In this document: piece after piece, positions 1 to 5,015 of the stretch
Numbering within the stretch: position 1 is the first letter of the stretch
Layout: each line of letters opens with the position of its first letter
Assembly (NCBI GenBank): GCA_002366635.1
Contig: DFBN01000059.1
Coordinates: 1 to 5,015, forward strand
Length of the DNA stretch: 5,015 bases
Reading direction: 5' to 3'
Origin: Caldifarciminota bacterium UBA3079
GTDB lineage: Bacteria > Hydrothermota > Tepidihabitantia > Tepidihabitantales > Tepidihabitantaceae
The notes under the pieces: model-generated
Databases searched by the model: none
What the model saw: only the letters and a program-made list of their open reading frames with translations
Told to the model about the DNA's origin: nothing
Program-made: the position numbers and the translations under genes

Positions 1-15
1 GGCGGCTATGCCGCC
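1..15 (-). terminator. GC-rich hairpin just past the PAC2 gene, possible terminator
   Basis: GGCGGC and GCCGCC form a perfect 6 bp stem around a TAT loop, 7 bp beyond the stop codon of the minus-strand PAC2 gene. The position suits an intrinsic terminator for the murJ-PAC2 operon. The T-run that should follow on the minus strand would lie outside the window, so this cannot be confirmed. On the plus strand a T-rich stretch (CTTTTATTT, from 20) follows after a few bases, so a bidirectional terminator is also possible. Confidence 0.35.
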
Positions 16-22
16 CCTGCTT

Positions 23-985
23 TTATTTCCGGTTCTTTTTCTTGTCGAAGAGGTCGAGGAATCGGTCCTCGTAGAGTTTGAACAGACCCCAGTGGTCGAG
101 TTCCTGTTTGAGCAAACCGGCTTTTGACCGGTCGTGTTCAGCCACTTCAAAAAGTTTTTCGATATGGGCCATGATTTCGTGGGGTTCGGGTTGCTCTTCA
201 GCCTCGGCCTGTTCGTCTCCGGCCGCGGCTTGCTGTTTAAGGTTCTGAAGAGCGGCATTGACTCGCGATTCAAATTCTCCAAGAAGCCGGTCGGTTCGCT
301 TTATCGCCTCATTGATTTCAGTCATGTCAACTGTAACATTGAGGATTTGCTCGAAGACATGAACAATAGCCTTTGATGCCTTGGGGTTTGGGGTCTGGAC
401 CGCATAATGGGGCATAGTAGCCAGGAAGCAGGCAGCGGGAAGACCCCTGGTGCCGGCAAGGCCGAGCAGTAATCCGTTCAGACCTGCTATGCGGCCCTGG
501 TTCAGTGGTTCGACAAGATAGCTGGAGAATATTTCCTTTAGTCGATTATCCGTTGCCACGCCGAAAATCCGGACCGGTTCTTTATAGCTCATCGGCATGG
601 CAAAAGCAGCGCCGGTATAGACCGCTTTGACTCCGTGCATCTGGGCAAAGTCCAGAAGTTCGTCTGCAACTTTGACGCCCGCTTCTCCACCTACCTGGGT
701 TTCTCCTTCGAATACGAAAAGAGGCGGTTTTTTTATCAGGTAAATATTGTGGAAAGGCGGGGCCGGAATCCGGCCGATTCCTTTTTCCACTTCGATTGAT
801 TCCGGAAAAAAGTAGCGGGTGACATTGAGTCGGGCGCATGCCTCGCCGCCGAGTTTGCGGCGAAGATAGTCGGCCGCGCCGATACCGACATTGCCCATTC
901 CGGGCCAACCGGCAATCAATATCGGTATCCCTGCAGGGATTTCCTTCAAGGTTTTAATCGACATGTCGTTACTTTTTAGACGCAT
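23..985 (-). CDS. PAC2-family protein (proteasome assembly chaperone 2-like), 320 aa
   Basis: This is a soluble cytoplasmic protein of the PAC2 family (COG1938/COG2047 type). The family is named after a eukaryotic proteasome-assembly chaperone, but its role in most bacteria is unknown. Visible family marks are the N-terminal GWPGMGNVG loop (residues 26-34) followed by AADYLRRKLG, a central acidic strand region (VFEGETQ, 91-97), FGVATD (141-146), and GLNGLLLGLAGTRG (168-181) with the adjacent MPHY and PNPKAS segments. The PAC2 core ends near residue 220. After it come a charged helical stretch (about 222-252), a Glu/Gln/Ala-rich linker (253-268) and a second helical segment (269-315) ending in a lysine-rich tail. 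This tail makes the protein longer than a bare PAC2 domain. The gene starts 16 bp after murJ ends, suggesting co-transcription. No Shine-Dalgarno precedes ATG 985 or the in-frame ATG at 964 (M8), so the start could be either. No proteasome gene is visible nearby, so no proteasome link can be claimed. Confidence 0.88.
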   Translation of the reverse strand: MRLKSNDMSIKTLKEIPAGIPILIAGWPGMGNVGIGAADYLRRKLGGEACARLNVTRYFFPESIEVEKGIGRIPAPPFHNIYLIKKPPLFVFEGETQVGGEAGVKVADELLDFAQMHGVKAVYTGAAFAMPMSYKEPVRIFGVATDNRLKEIFSSYLVEPLNQGRIAGLNGLLLGLAGTRGLPAACFLATMPHYAVQTPNPKASKAIVHVFEQILNVTVDMTEINEAIKRTDRLLGEFESRVNAALQNLKQQAAAGDEQAEAEEQPEPHEIMAHIEKLFEVAEHDRSKAGLLKQELDHWGLFKLYEDRFLDLFDKKKNRK

Positions 986-1001
986 AATTAGCGGTTGGAG
1001 T

Positions 1002-2609
1002 TCACGATTTCGGTCTGGTTAACCGGCCCAGTAAATGGATAAATGCCATATGCACTTCCTTGATGCGAAAGGCCCGGCCGAGCAGGTAGTAAGCACCAAG
1101 ACCCAGACCCCCGGCAAAAAGAACCTGACCTGCCTGGGTCCAGATTCGGGTAGGTGTTATTAAAGACTCGTAGAATCGGGATGTTACATAGGCAACCAGA
1201 CCTGCACCGATAGCTGCGGCAAGCACGGCAAGCGTAAGCCGGCCGAGATATTTTCCATGGAGCCCGCCGGTCTTGCGGCGCAGAAGTACGAAGAGCACAC
1301 CAAAATTGAGAAACTGGGCAACCGATGCGGCGAAAGGGAAAGAGCGGAAGCCGATATACCGCATCAGAATAAGATTCATGATAATGTTGAAGCTTACTAC
1401 CCCGATTGCAACCAGCGCGGGTGTTTTTGTATTACCAAGTGAATAGAACCCGGCCGCACAGTTGCGGGTGGCGGCCGCAGCCCAGATACCCAGGCAGTAA
1501 AGCATCAGGGCCTGAGATGTCAGGACCGTGTCTTGCGGTGTGAAACGGCCGTGCTGATATATGAGCCGGACCACCGGCAAAGCAAGCACAAACAGCAGAA
1601 CCGCGGCCGGCAGGGTGAGGGTAACAACCAAACCCATTGCATGTTTGAACCTTTCCTGGATTGCGGATGCGGGTTGTCCTGCCGCCTGGTGCGAATATGC
1701 CGCAAGCGCAACCGAGCCGATGGCCGCACCGAAAAGCCCGGCTGGCAAATGTTGAATCCGGTATGCATAATTTACCCAGGTAACCGAGCCTTGGGGCAGG
1801 AATGTCAGCAGGAATGTGTTGATAAGGAAGTTAACTTGCCAGGTTGCGAAACCCAGGACCATTGGGACCCAACGAAGGAATACCCGGCGGAGTTGTGGAT
1901 TCTTGAAATTGAGCACCGGCCGGTAGCGGAATCCATAGCGCCTGAGACGGGGAATCTGGACTACAAACTGGGCGATTGACCCGAGCGTTACTCCACCGGC
2001 CATGCCGAGAATCGGGTTGAGCCCGCGTGCCTTGAAAAATCCGTATGCAAGCAGCGGCACCAGGATTGAGATTGCATTGAATGCGGCCGGTGCGACTGCC
2101 GGTGTGAAAAATGTGCCGCTGGCGTTCAGAATCCCCATTGCCCAGGCCGCAAATACGACAAAGAGCAAGAACGGGAACATAATGCGGGTGAGGGTAGTAG
2201 TAAGTTGAATCTTTGCCGGGTCGTGGGCAAAACCGAGCGCAACAATTCTTGTAATCTGTGGTGCAAACACGATGCCGACAATGACAAGGAAACCTACGAC
2301 CAGCGCAAGGGTATTGAGCATATTGGCGGCAAAAAGCCAGGTCTGTTTTTTCTCTTTGTGGTCAAGGCTCTCTACAAAAGCAGGGACAAATGCTGCGGAA
2401 AGTGCGCTTTCTGCAAACAGGTCTCGGAAAAAGTTCGGTATGCGGAATGCGACATTGAAGGCGTCAGTGGCAGACCCGACTCCAAAGAGATAGGCGAAGA
2501 CCGATTCGCGCACTAGGCCGAGAATACGGGAAATCAGGGTGCCGGCTGAGAAGAGCCCGACCCGACGGGTAAACCTGGCATCCGAGTCGGACCTGTCTTG
2601 GACCGCCAT
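1002..2609 (-). CDS. murJ: Lipid II flippase MurJ (MviN family), 535 aa
   Basis: MurJ is an inner-membrane MOP-superfamily transporter that flips the peptidoglycan precursor lipid II from the cytoplasmic to the periplasmic face. The N-terminus carries the family signature: SRILGLVRE (27-35), FGVGSATDAFNVAFRIPN (42-59) and RDLFAESALSAAFVP (62-76). By alignment from memory with E. coli MurJ, R28, R34, R62 and R284 match the cavity arginines R18, R24, R52 and R270, and D49 matches D39. About 14 hydrophobic segments run through the chain, with YAYRIQHLPAGLFGAAIGS (281-299) marking TM8. The length fits the usual 510-530 residues. The same frame stays open to 2930, but the extra 107 residues are unlike MurJ and lie over the start of the divergent CofE-like gene. 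ATG 2609 is therefore chosen: it precedes the conserved N-terminus directly and sits 6 bp after a -10 box. No Shine-Dalgarno is present. The PAC2 gene follows in the likely operon. Confidence 0.95.
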   Translation of the reverse strand: MAVQDRSDSDARFTRRVGLFSAGTLISRILGLVRESVFAYLFGVGSATDAFNVAFRIPNFFRDLFAESALSAAFVPAFVESLDHKEKKQTWLFAANMLNTLALVVGFLVIVGIVFAPQITRIVALGFAHDPAKIQLTTTLTRIMFPFLLFVVFAAWAMGILNASGTFFTPAVAPAAFNAISILVPLLAYGFFKARGLNPILGMAGGVTLGSIAQFVVQIPRLRRYGFRYRPVLNFKNPQLRRVFLRWVPMVLGFATWQVNFLINTFLLTFLPQGSVTWVNYAYRIQHLPAGLFGAAIGSVALAAYSHQAAGQPASAIQERFKHAMGLVVTLTLPAAVLLFVLALPVVRLIYQHGRFTPQDTVLTSQALMLYCLGIWAAAATRNCAAGFYSLGNTKTPALVAIGVVSFNIIMNLILMRYIGFRSFPFAASVAQFLNFGVLFVLLRRKTGGLHGKYLGRLTLAVLAAAIGAGLVAYVTSRFYESLITPTRIWTQAGQVLFAGGLGLGAYYLLGRAFRIKEVHMAFIHLLGRLTRPKS

Positions 2610-2615
2610 TGGCCG

Positions 2616-2643
2616 AGTATAGACAGCGAGAAAGCCTGAGCAA
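2616..2643 (-). promoter_or_regulatory. Predicted murJ promoter, leaderless geometry
   Basis: Read on the minus strand, TTGCTC (2643-2638) and TATACT (2621-2616) are separated by 16 bp and resemble sigma70 -35 and -10 boxes. Only six bases separate the -10 box from ATG 2609, so a start seven bases past the -10 falls on the A of the ATG. With no Shine-Dalgarno upstream, a leaderless murJ mRNA is the simplest reading. The -10 match is good (5 of 6); the -35 is weaker. Confidence 0.55.
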
Positions 2644-2646
2644 GGG

Positions 2647-2674
2647 TTGATTTTCAGGTAGTGGCTGTTAGATT
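2647..2674 (+). promoter_or_regulatory. Predicted promoter of the CofE-like gene, leaderless geometry
   Basis: TTGATT (2647-2652) and TAGATT (2669-2674) are 16 bp apart and read as weak -35/-10 boxes. GTG 2680 follows the -10 by five bases, so the transcript would begin at or next to the start codon. The -35 box lies 3 bp from the -35 box of the divergent murJ promoter. A GAAGG at 2675-2679 directly abuts the GTG and is too close to act as a normal Shine-Dalgarno. Confidence 0.4.
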
Positions 2675-2679
2675 GAAGG

Positions 2680-3381
2680 GTGAAAGACAAACCAGATGTT
2701 GTTACTGCCAGAGGACAACAGGTCCGCAGGATTCTGGTCAAGACCGGGCTGCTGACCGAAAAGGACGACATTATTGAAACCGTGCGCAAGTTTGCGCCTG
2801 AGCTATTGCAATCTGGTGATATTGTGACGATTGCTGAAAGCCCGGTTGCAATCATGCAAGGCCGGGCGATTCCGATTGATAAAATCCGCCCCGGGTTCTG
2901 GGCAACGGTCCTGTGGCGGTTTGTGCGCAAAGTGCCTTATGGTATCGGACTGAGGAGTCCCTGGTCGATGCAATGTGCGATTGACGAAGTCGGCGCGCCG
3001 CGAATCGTCAAGGCCGCGATAGCCGGTTTCTGGGGCAAATTGCACAAAAGGCGGGGCGATTTCTATCGGGTGGCAGGAAAGCAGGCAAAGATGATTGATG
3101 CCGCCTATACTTCAGGTGTTAAGGAGTTCTATGGATGCGTGATTCTCGGGCCAAAAGACCCGGATACGGTTGCCCAGAATTTGAAAAAAGAAACCGGCGC
3201 CGAAGCCGCAATTGTTGATGTCAATGATATTTTCGGGTGTGCGGTTGTCGGCGCTTCAGATGGTCTTGATGTGGAACTGGTCGAAGAGGCATTGCGCGAC
3301 AACCCGGCCGGCCAGGGTGATGCGATGACACCGATAATCATTCTCAGGCCCGAAGGTCCGGCCGAGTCGGCTTCTCACTGA
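2680..3381 (+). CDS. CofE-like protein (F420-0:gamma-glutamyl ligase family, bacterial subgroup), 233 aa
   Basis: True CofE adds glutamate to coenzyme F420-0 in a GTP-dependent reaction. This protein resembles that family in its N-terminal half: TGLLTEKDDIIETV (22-35), then SGDIVTIAESPVAIMQGR (45-62), the counterpart of the GDIVVVASKVVSKAEGR-type motif of CofE. The rest looks like a subgroup seen in cyanobacteria and other bacteria: SPWSMQCAIDEVG (93-105), GDFYRVAGKQAKMID (126-140), LGPKDPD (156-162), AAIVDVND (176-183) and RDNPAGQ...TPIIILRP (206-224). The substrate of that subgroup is not known to me. No cofC, cofD, fbiC or F420-dependent oxidoreductase is in the window, so F420 synthesis is not implied. 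There is no signal peptide, so it is probably cytoplasmic. The start is GTG: an in-frame TGA lies two codons upstream and no ATG is available near the conserved N-terminus. It is transcribed divergently from murJ, and no convincing terminator follows it. Confidence 0.85.
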   Translation: MKDKPDVVTARGQQVRRILVKTGLLTEKDDIIETVRKFAPELLQSGDIVTIAESPVAIMQGRAIPIDKIRPGFWATVLWRFVRKVPYGIGLRSPWSMQCAIDEVGAPRIVKAAIAGFWGKLHKRRGDFYRVAGKQAKMIDAAYTSGVKEFYGCVILGPKDPDTVAQNLKKETGAEAAIVDVNDIFGCAVVGASDGLDVELVEEALRDNPAGQGDAMTPIIILRPEGPAESASH

Positions 3382-3413
3382 CCGCTCACAGCATACCGTT
3401 CTTCTCGATTCGG

Positions 3414-3441
3414 TTGACAAAATCCGGTTGTGGGTTACTAT
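3414..3441 (+). promoter_or_regulatory. Predicted promoter of the secreted propeller gene
   Basis: A consensus TTGACA (3414-3419) lies 16 bp before TACTAT (3436-3441), a 4 of 6 match to the -10 consensus. The expected start is near 3448, giving a 5' leader of about 34 nt that contains the Shine-Dalgarno. The -10 box is inside a perfect palindrome. An independent promoter here implies that the secreted gene is not simply read through from the CofE-like gene. Confidence 0.6.
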
Positions 3442-3451
3442 TTAATAGTAA
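3435..3451. repeat. Perfect 17 bp palindrome over the -10 box, candidate operator
   Basis: TTACTATTTAATAGTAA has two perfect 8 bp arms around one central base. It covers the -10 box and predicted start of the third promoter, where a dimeric regulator would block or alter transcription. It is purely A/T-rich with a weak stem and no following T-run, so it does not look like a terminator. No second copy was seen in the window. The operator role is inference from position and symmetry. Confidence 0.5.
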
Positions 3452-3469
3452 GTTCGCGGCTTCATTGCC

Positions 3470-3476
3470 AGGGAGG
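3470..3476 (+). promoter_or_regulatory. Strong Shine-Dalgarno of the secreted protein gene
   Basis: AGGGAGG ends 5 bp before ATG 3482, which fixes that start. It is the only clear, well-spaced Shine-Dalgarno in the window; the other three genes lack one. Confidence 0.8.
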
Positions 3477-3481
3477 TAGTT

Positions 3482-4861
3482 ATGTTTTGTATCAGTCTGA
3501 CCGGTTCGAAGAAGGCCAGTATTACAACTGTAATTGTGTTCGTATTCCTGTTGCTTTTCCCCCTTGCCCTTGCCCAGCACTGGGAGTTCGAGCAGGTGGA
3601 TACTGGTGCGGTCGGCAGCAAAGTCCAGATACGGAGGGCGCCGGACGGAACTACCTTCCTTTGCTACGAACGCAGTAGGTTCCGGCTAAGGGTGGCACAT
3701 AAGGACAGCGTCTGGCACCGCGAGGATATTGATACTTCTTTCATGAATATCGACATGGGGAGGTTGGCATTTGACATCGGCCCGAATGGTGAAGCAGGGC
3801 TGGTATGCCGGGATGATTCCTGTCGGATAATGTATGTTGAGCATACCGATACCAACTGGATAGCGTCCGAAACCCCGTTCAGACTTGGTTGGTACCCCAC
3901 CATACAACTGTCGTTTGATTCTTCTGGGGCTCCGACTGTCATGTTCACTGGTCAACGGGGGATTGAATTCGGGGTCCGTAGTGGTTCAACGTGGGTAGTG
4001 GAAACCACATACACGGGCAACGGCATGACGGGCTACCACGACTTCTGGGTTGGGTGCCTGAGAACCAACCGGGACAACGAGCCCGGGGCCATCATCCGCG
4101 AAGACGTCTACCTGCAGGACAGTTTCTCGGGCAGGATCTGGTGGGCATTTCTCTACTTGCTCAAGAGAACTGGTGGGACTTGGAGTACGGAGTTCCTGGC
4201 AAGTGATAACTTTGCCGGGGTCAGCCCTCTTTCGCTAGCGTTCGCTGCCACCGGCCAGGAGAAAACGCTTTTCGCGTTCTGTCCCTGTATGGGCTCGTGG
4301 TACCTATACTGTGAGGGGACGGCTATTGATAGCACCGGTGCCAGCTCCGGGACGATTCTGATTGATTCGCTGGAACGGCCCCATGTTACCTATGTCAGCG
4401 GCGGTGTGAAATATGGCTATCGGACCGGGAGTTGGCACATTGATACCATTCCGGGCACGAACGGAGCAACATCCTGCGATTTGCTGCTTGATGAGGAAGG
4501 CCAGCCCATCATCGCTTTTGACAAACCGGGTAATGGGGTCTGGATAGCACACGGCATCGGGATTGTGGCATATGAAGAGGCTGATGAGCAGGAGCCGTTG
4601 CAGGAGGAAACATCACTTAGGGTTGTTTCATCGCCTGCACGTGTTCCTATCAGAATGAGCTGTTCAGGCTCGTTTCGAGCAGAGCACGCAGTGGCCATTC
4701 TCGATGCTGCCGGTCGGCAGATTCGCAGGCTTGCCGTAGAGCCGACAATGTCCTGGGACGGACGCGACGAATCTGGTCGCGAGATGCCAGCGGGCGTATA
4801 CTTTGTTTCTGTCCGCGACGGGCACACAACTCATACGGCAAGATTGGTGAAAATCGAATAG
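3482..4861 (+). CDS. Secreted seven-repeat beta-propeller-like protein with C-terminal sorting-like domain, 459 aa
   Basis: Residues 1-31 form a Sec signal peptide: basic SKK (9-11), hydrophobic core TTVIVFVFLLLFPLALA, and probable cleavage after LALA (A31/Q32). I see about seven degenerate repeats of 35-50 residues, starting near 48, 94, 138, 186, 248, 290 and 331. The pattern is a hydrophobic strand, D/S-x-x-G-x-P, a second strand, then an aromatic-G-x-W turn (for example FDSSGAPTVMF, then GSTWVVE; IDSLERPHVTYV, then GSWHID). This fits a seven-bladed beta-propeller of the sialidase/Asp-box-like kind, with a larger insertion in the fourth unit. No catalytic residues can be assigned. An acidic linker (364-377) leads to a C-terminal domain (379-459) with SSPAR, AILDAAGRQIRRL, WDGRDESGREMPAGVYFV and a final ARLVKIE. 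That is the style of FlgD-like or type IX secretion sorting domains, suggesting surface display or release. The protein has nine cysteines, including FCPCMGSWYLYC (266-277). Its substrate or ligand is unknown. Confidence 0.85.
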   Translation: MFCISLTGSKKASITTVIVFVFLLLFPLALAQHWEFEQVDTGAVGSKVQIRRAPDGTTFLCYERSRFRLRVAHKDSVWHREDIDTSFMNIDMGRLAFDIGPNGEAGLVCRDDSCRIMYVEHTDTNWIASETPFRLGWYPTIQLSFDSSGAPTVMFTGQRGIEFGVRSGSTWVVETTYTGNGMTGYHDFWVGCLRTNRDNEPGAIIREDVYLQDSFSGRIWWAFLYLLKRTGGTWSTEFLASDNFAGVSPLSLAFAATGQEKTLFAFCPCMGSWYLYCEGTAIDSTGASSGTILIDSLERPHVTYVSGGVKYGYRTGSWHIDTIPGTNGATSCDLLLDEEGQPIIAFDKPGNGVWIAHGIGIVAYEEADEQEPLQEETSLRVVSSPARVPIRMSCSGSFRAEHAVAILDAAGRQIRRLAVEPTMSWDGRDESGREMPAGVYFVSVRDGHTTHTARLVKIE

Positions 4862-4900
4862 ACACTAGCGTGAATTGGCACTAAACGCTGGATAAAGTGT
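4862..4900 (+). repeat. Weak interrupted inverted repeat after the secreted gene
   Basis: ACACT-AGCGT (4862-4871) can pair with ACGCT (4885-4889) and AGTGT (4896-4900), giving 10 bp of stem interrupted by a six-base bulge and closed by a 13-base loop. It begins inside the TAG stop and could be part of the transcript end. There is no T-run after it, so an intrinsic terminator is doubtful and chance is possible. Confidence 0.2.
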
Positions 4901-5015
4901 GCCAGATGTAAAGGCAAGCTGTTTAAGTATCTCAAGATTGGAAAAGGAAAACTTTGGCATTGCTGGCAGAACTCCTTCTTTTATTCTGGAACAGCAAAGA
5001 AATATGAGGCCAAAA
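4874..5015 (+). pseudogene. Truncated zinc-ribbon-like reading frame without a canonical start
   Basis: The frame after a TGA (4871-4873) is open to the window end. It reads IGTKRW, then IKCARCKGKLFKYLKIGKG (4892-4948), then KLWHCWQNSFFYSGT and a lysine-rich end. The CxxC pair, the basic K-G-K-L segment and the later HCW look like half of a zinc ribbon. No ATG, GTG or TTG occurs before the CxxC; only ATT 4874 or ATA 4892 could serve, the latter where an initiator Met would naturally sit. No Shine-Dalgarno is visible. It could be a small zinc-ribbon protein with a lost or unusual start, or the N-terminus of a decayed transposase: the pattern WxCxxNxxF...GT resembles an IS1595-type zinc ribbon lacking its fourth ligand. 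The 3' end is cut by the window. Confidence 0.35.

Noticed and set aside
134..376. Plus-strand 80-codon ORF with a hydrophobic stretch resembling a small membrane protein
   Set aside because: It lies wholly antisense to the PAC2 C-terminal region, has no ribosome site, and its hydrophobicity is what antisense of a charged helical tail gives.
1533..1979. Plus-strand 148-codon ORF
   Set aside because: Antisense to the middle of murJ, with no recognisable domain or start signal; a by-product of the composition of the real gene.
2610..2930. Upstream extension of murJ by 107 codons to an ATG at 2930
   Set aside because: The added peptide is not MurJ-like, it runs antisense through the start of the CofE-like gene, and ATG 2609 directly precedes the conserved N-terminus and has its own promoter.
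2680..3381. Naming the gene cofE and inferring F420 biosynthesis
   Set aside because: Only the N-terminal motif resembles classical CofE; the remaining motifs differ and no F420 pathway gene is in the window.
3435..3451. The AT palindrome as a terminator for the CofE-like gene
   Set aside because: The stem is almost all A/T and is followed by GTTCGCGG rather than a T-run; overlap with a -10 box explains it better.
4417..4827. Minus-strand 136-codon ORF
   Set aside because: Antisense to the C-terminal half of the secreted protein gene; Ser/Pro-rich composition and no start signals fit a shadow frame.
1..5015. CRISPR arrays, tRNA/rRNA genes or complete insertion sequences
   Set aside because: No regularly spaced direct repeats, no tRNA-like arm pattern and no terminal inverted repeats with a full transposase were seen; only the partial frame at the right edge hints at a possible transposase remnant.

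Overview
This 5 kb window reads as bacterial chromosomal DNA with four confident protein-coding genes and short intergenic gaps. No rRNA, tRNA, CRISPR array or complete mobile element is visible. The gene set suggests a Gram-negative-type bacterium of an uncultured lineage: a lipid II flippase for peptidoglycan, a PAC2-family protein, a bacterial homologue of F420-0:gamma-glutamyl ligase, and an exported beta-propeller protein ending in a FlgD/type-IX-sorting-like beta domain. That last combination is common in candidate phyla such as WOR-3/Stahlbacteria and relatives of the FCB group. The assignment is inference from protein style only.

Layout. On the minus strand, murJ (2609 to 1002) is followed 16 bp later by a PAC2-family gene (985 to 23), probably as one operon that runs off the left edge through a GC-rich hairpin at 1-15. 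A 70 bp divergent intergenic region (2610-2679) separates murJ from a plus-strand CofE-like gene (GTG at 2680, to 3381). That region holds two back-to-back sigma70-type promoters, each placing the predicted transcription start at or within a base or two of the start codon, so both messages may be leaderless. A 100 bp gap (3382-3481) then carries a third promoter (TTGACA box), a perfect 17 bp AT-rich palindrome over its -10 box, and a strong Shine-Dalgarno. These precede a 459-residue secreted protein (3482-4861). The last 154 bp contain a weak inverted repeat and a truncated reading frame that looks like a zinc ribbon but has no ATG, GTG or TTG start.

How the genes work together. MurJ flips lipid II across the inner membrane for cell-wall synthesis. 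The PAC2-family protein is cytoplasmic and of unknown role in bacteria of this type; sharing an operon with murJ is the only functional hint. The CofE-like protein belongs to a subgroup found in bacteria, and no other F420 gene is present here, so an F420 role is not supported. The exported propeller appears to be a separate transcription unit with its own control. The most unusual points are the paired leaderless-type promoters, the palindrome over the third promoter, the startless zinc-ribbon frame at the right end, and the hexamer CGGCCG, found 13 times up to position 3364 and not at all afterwards.
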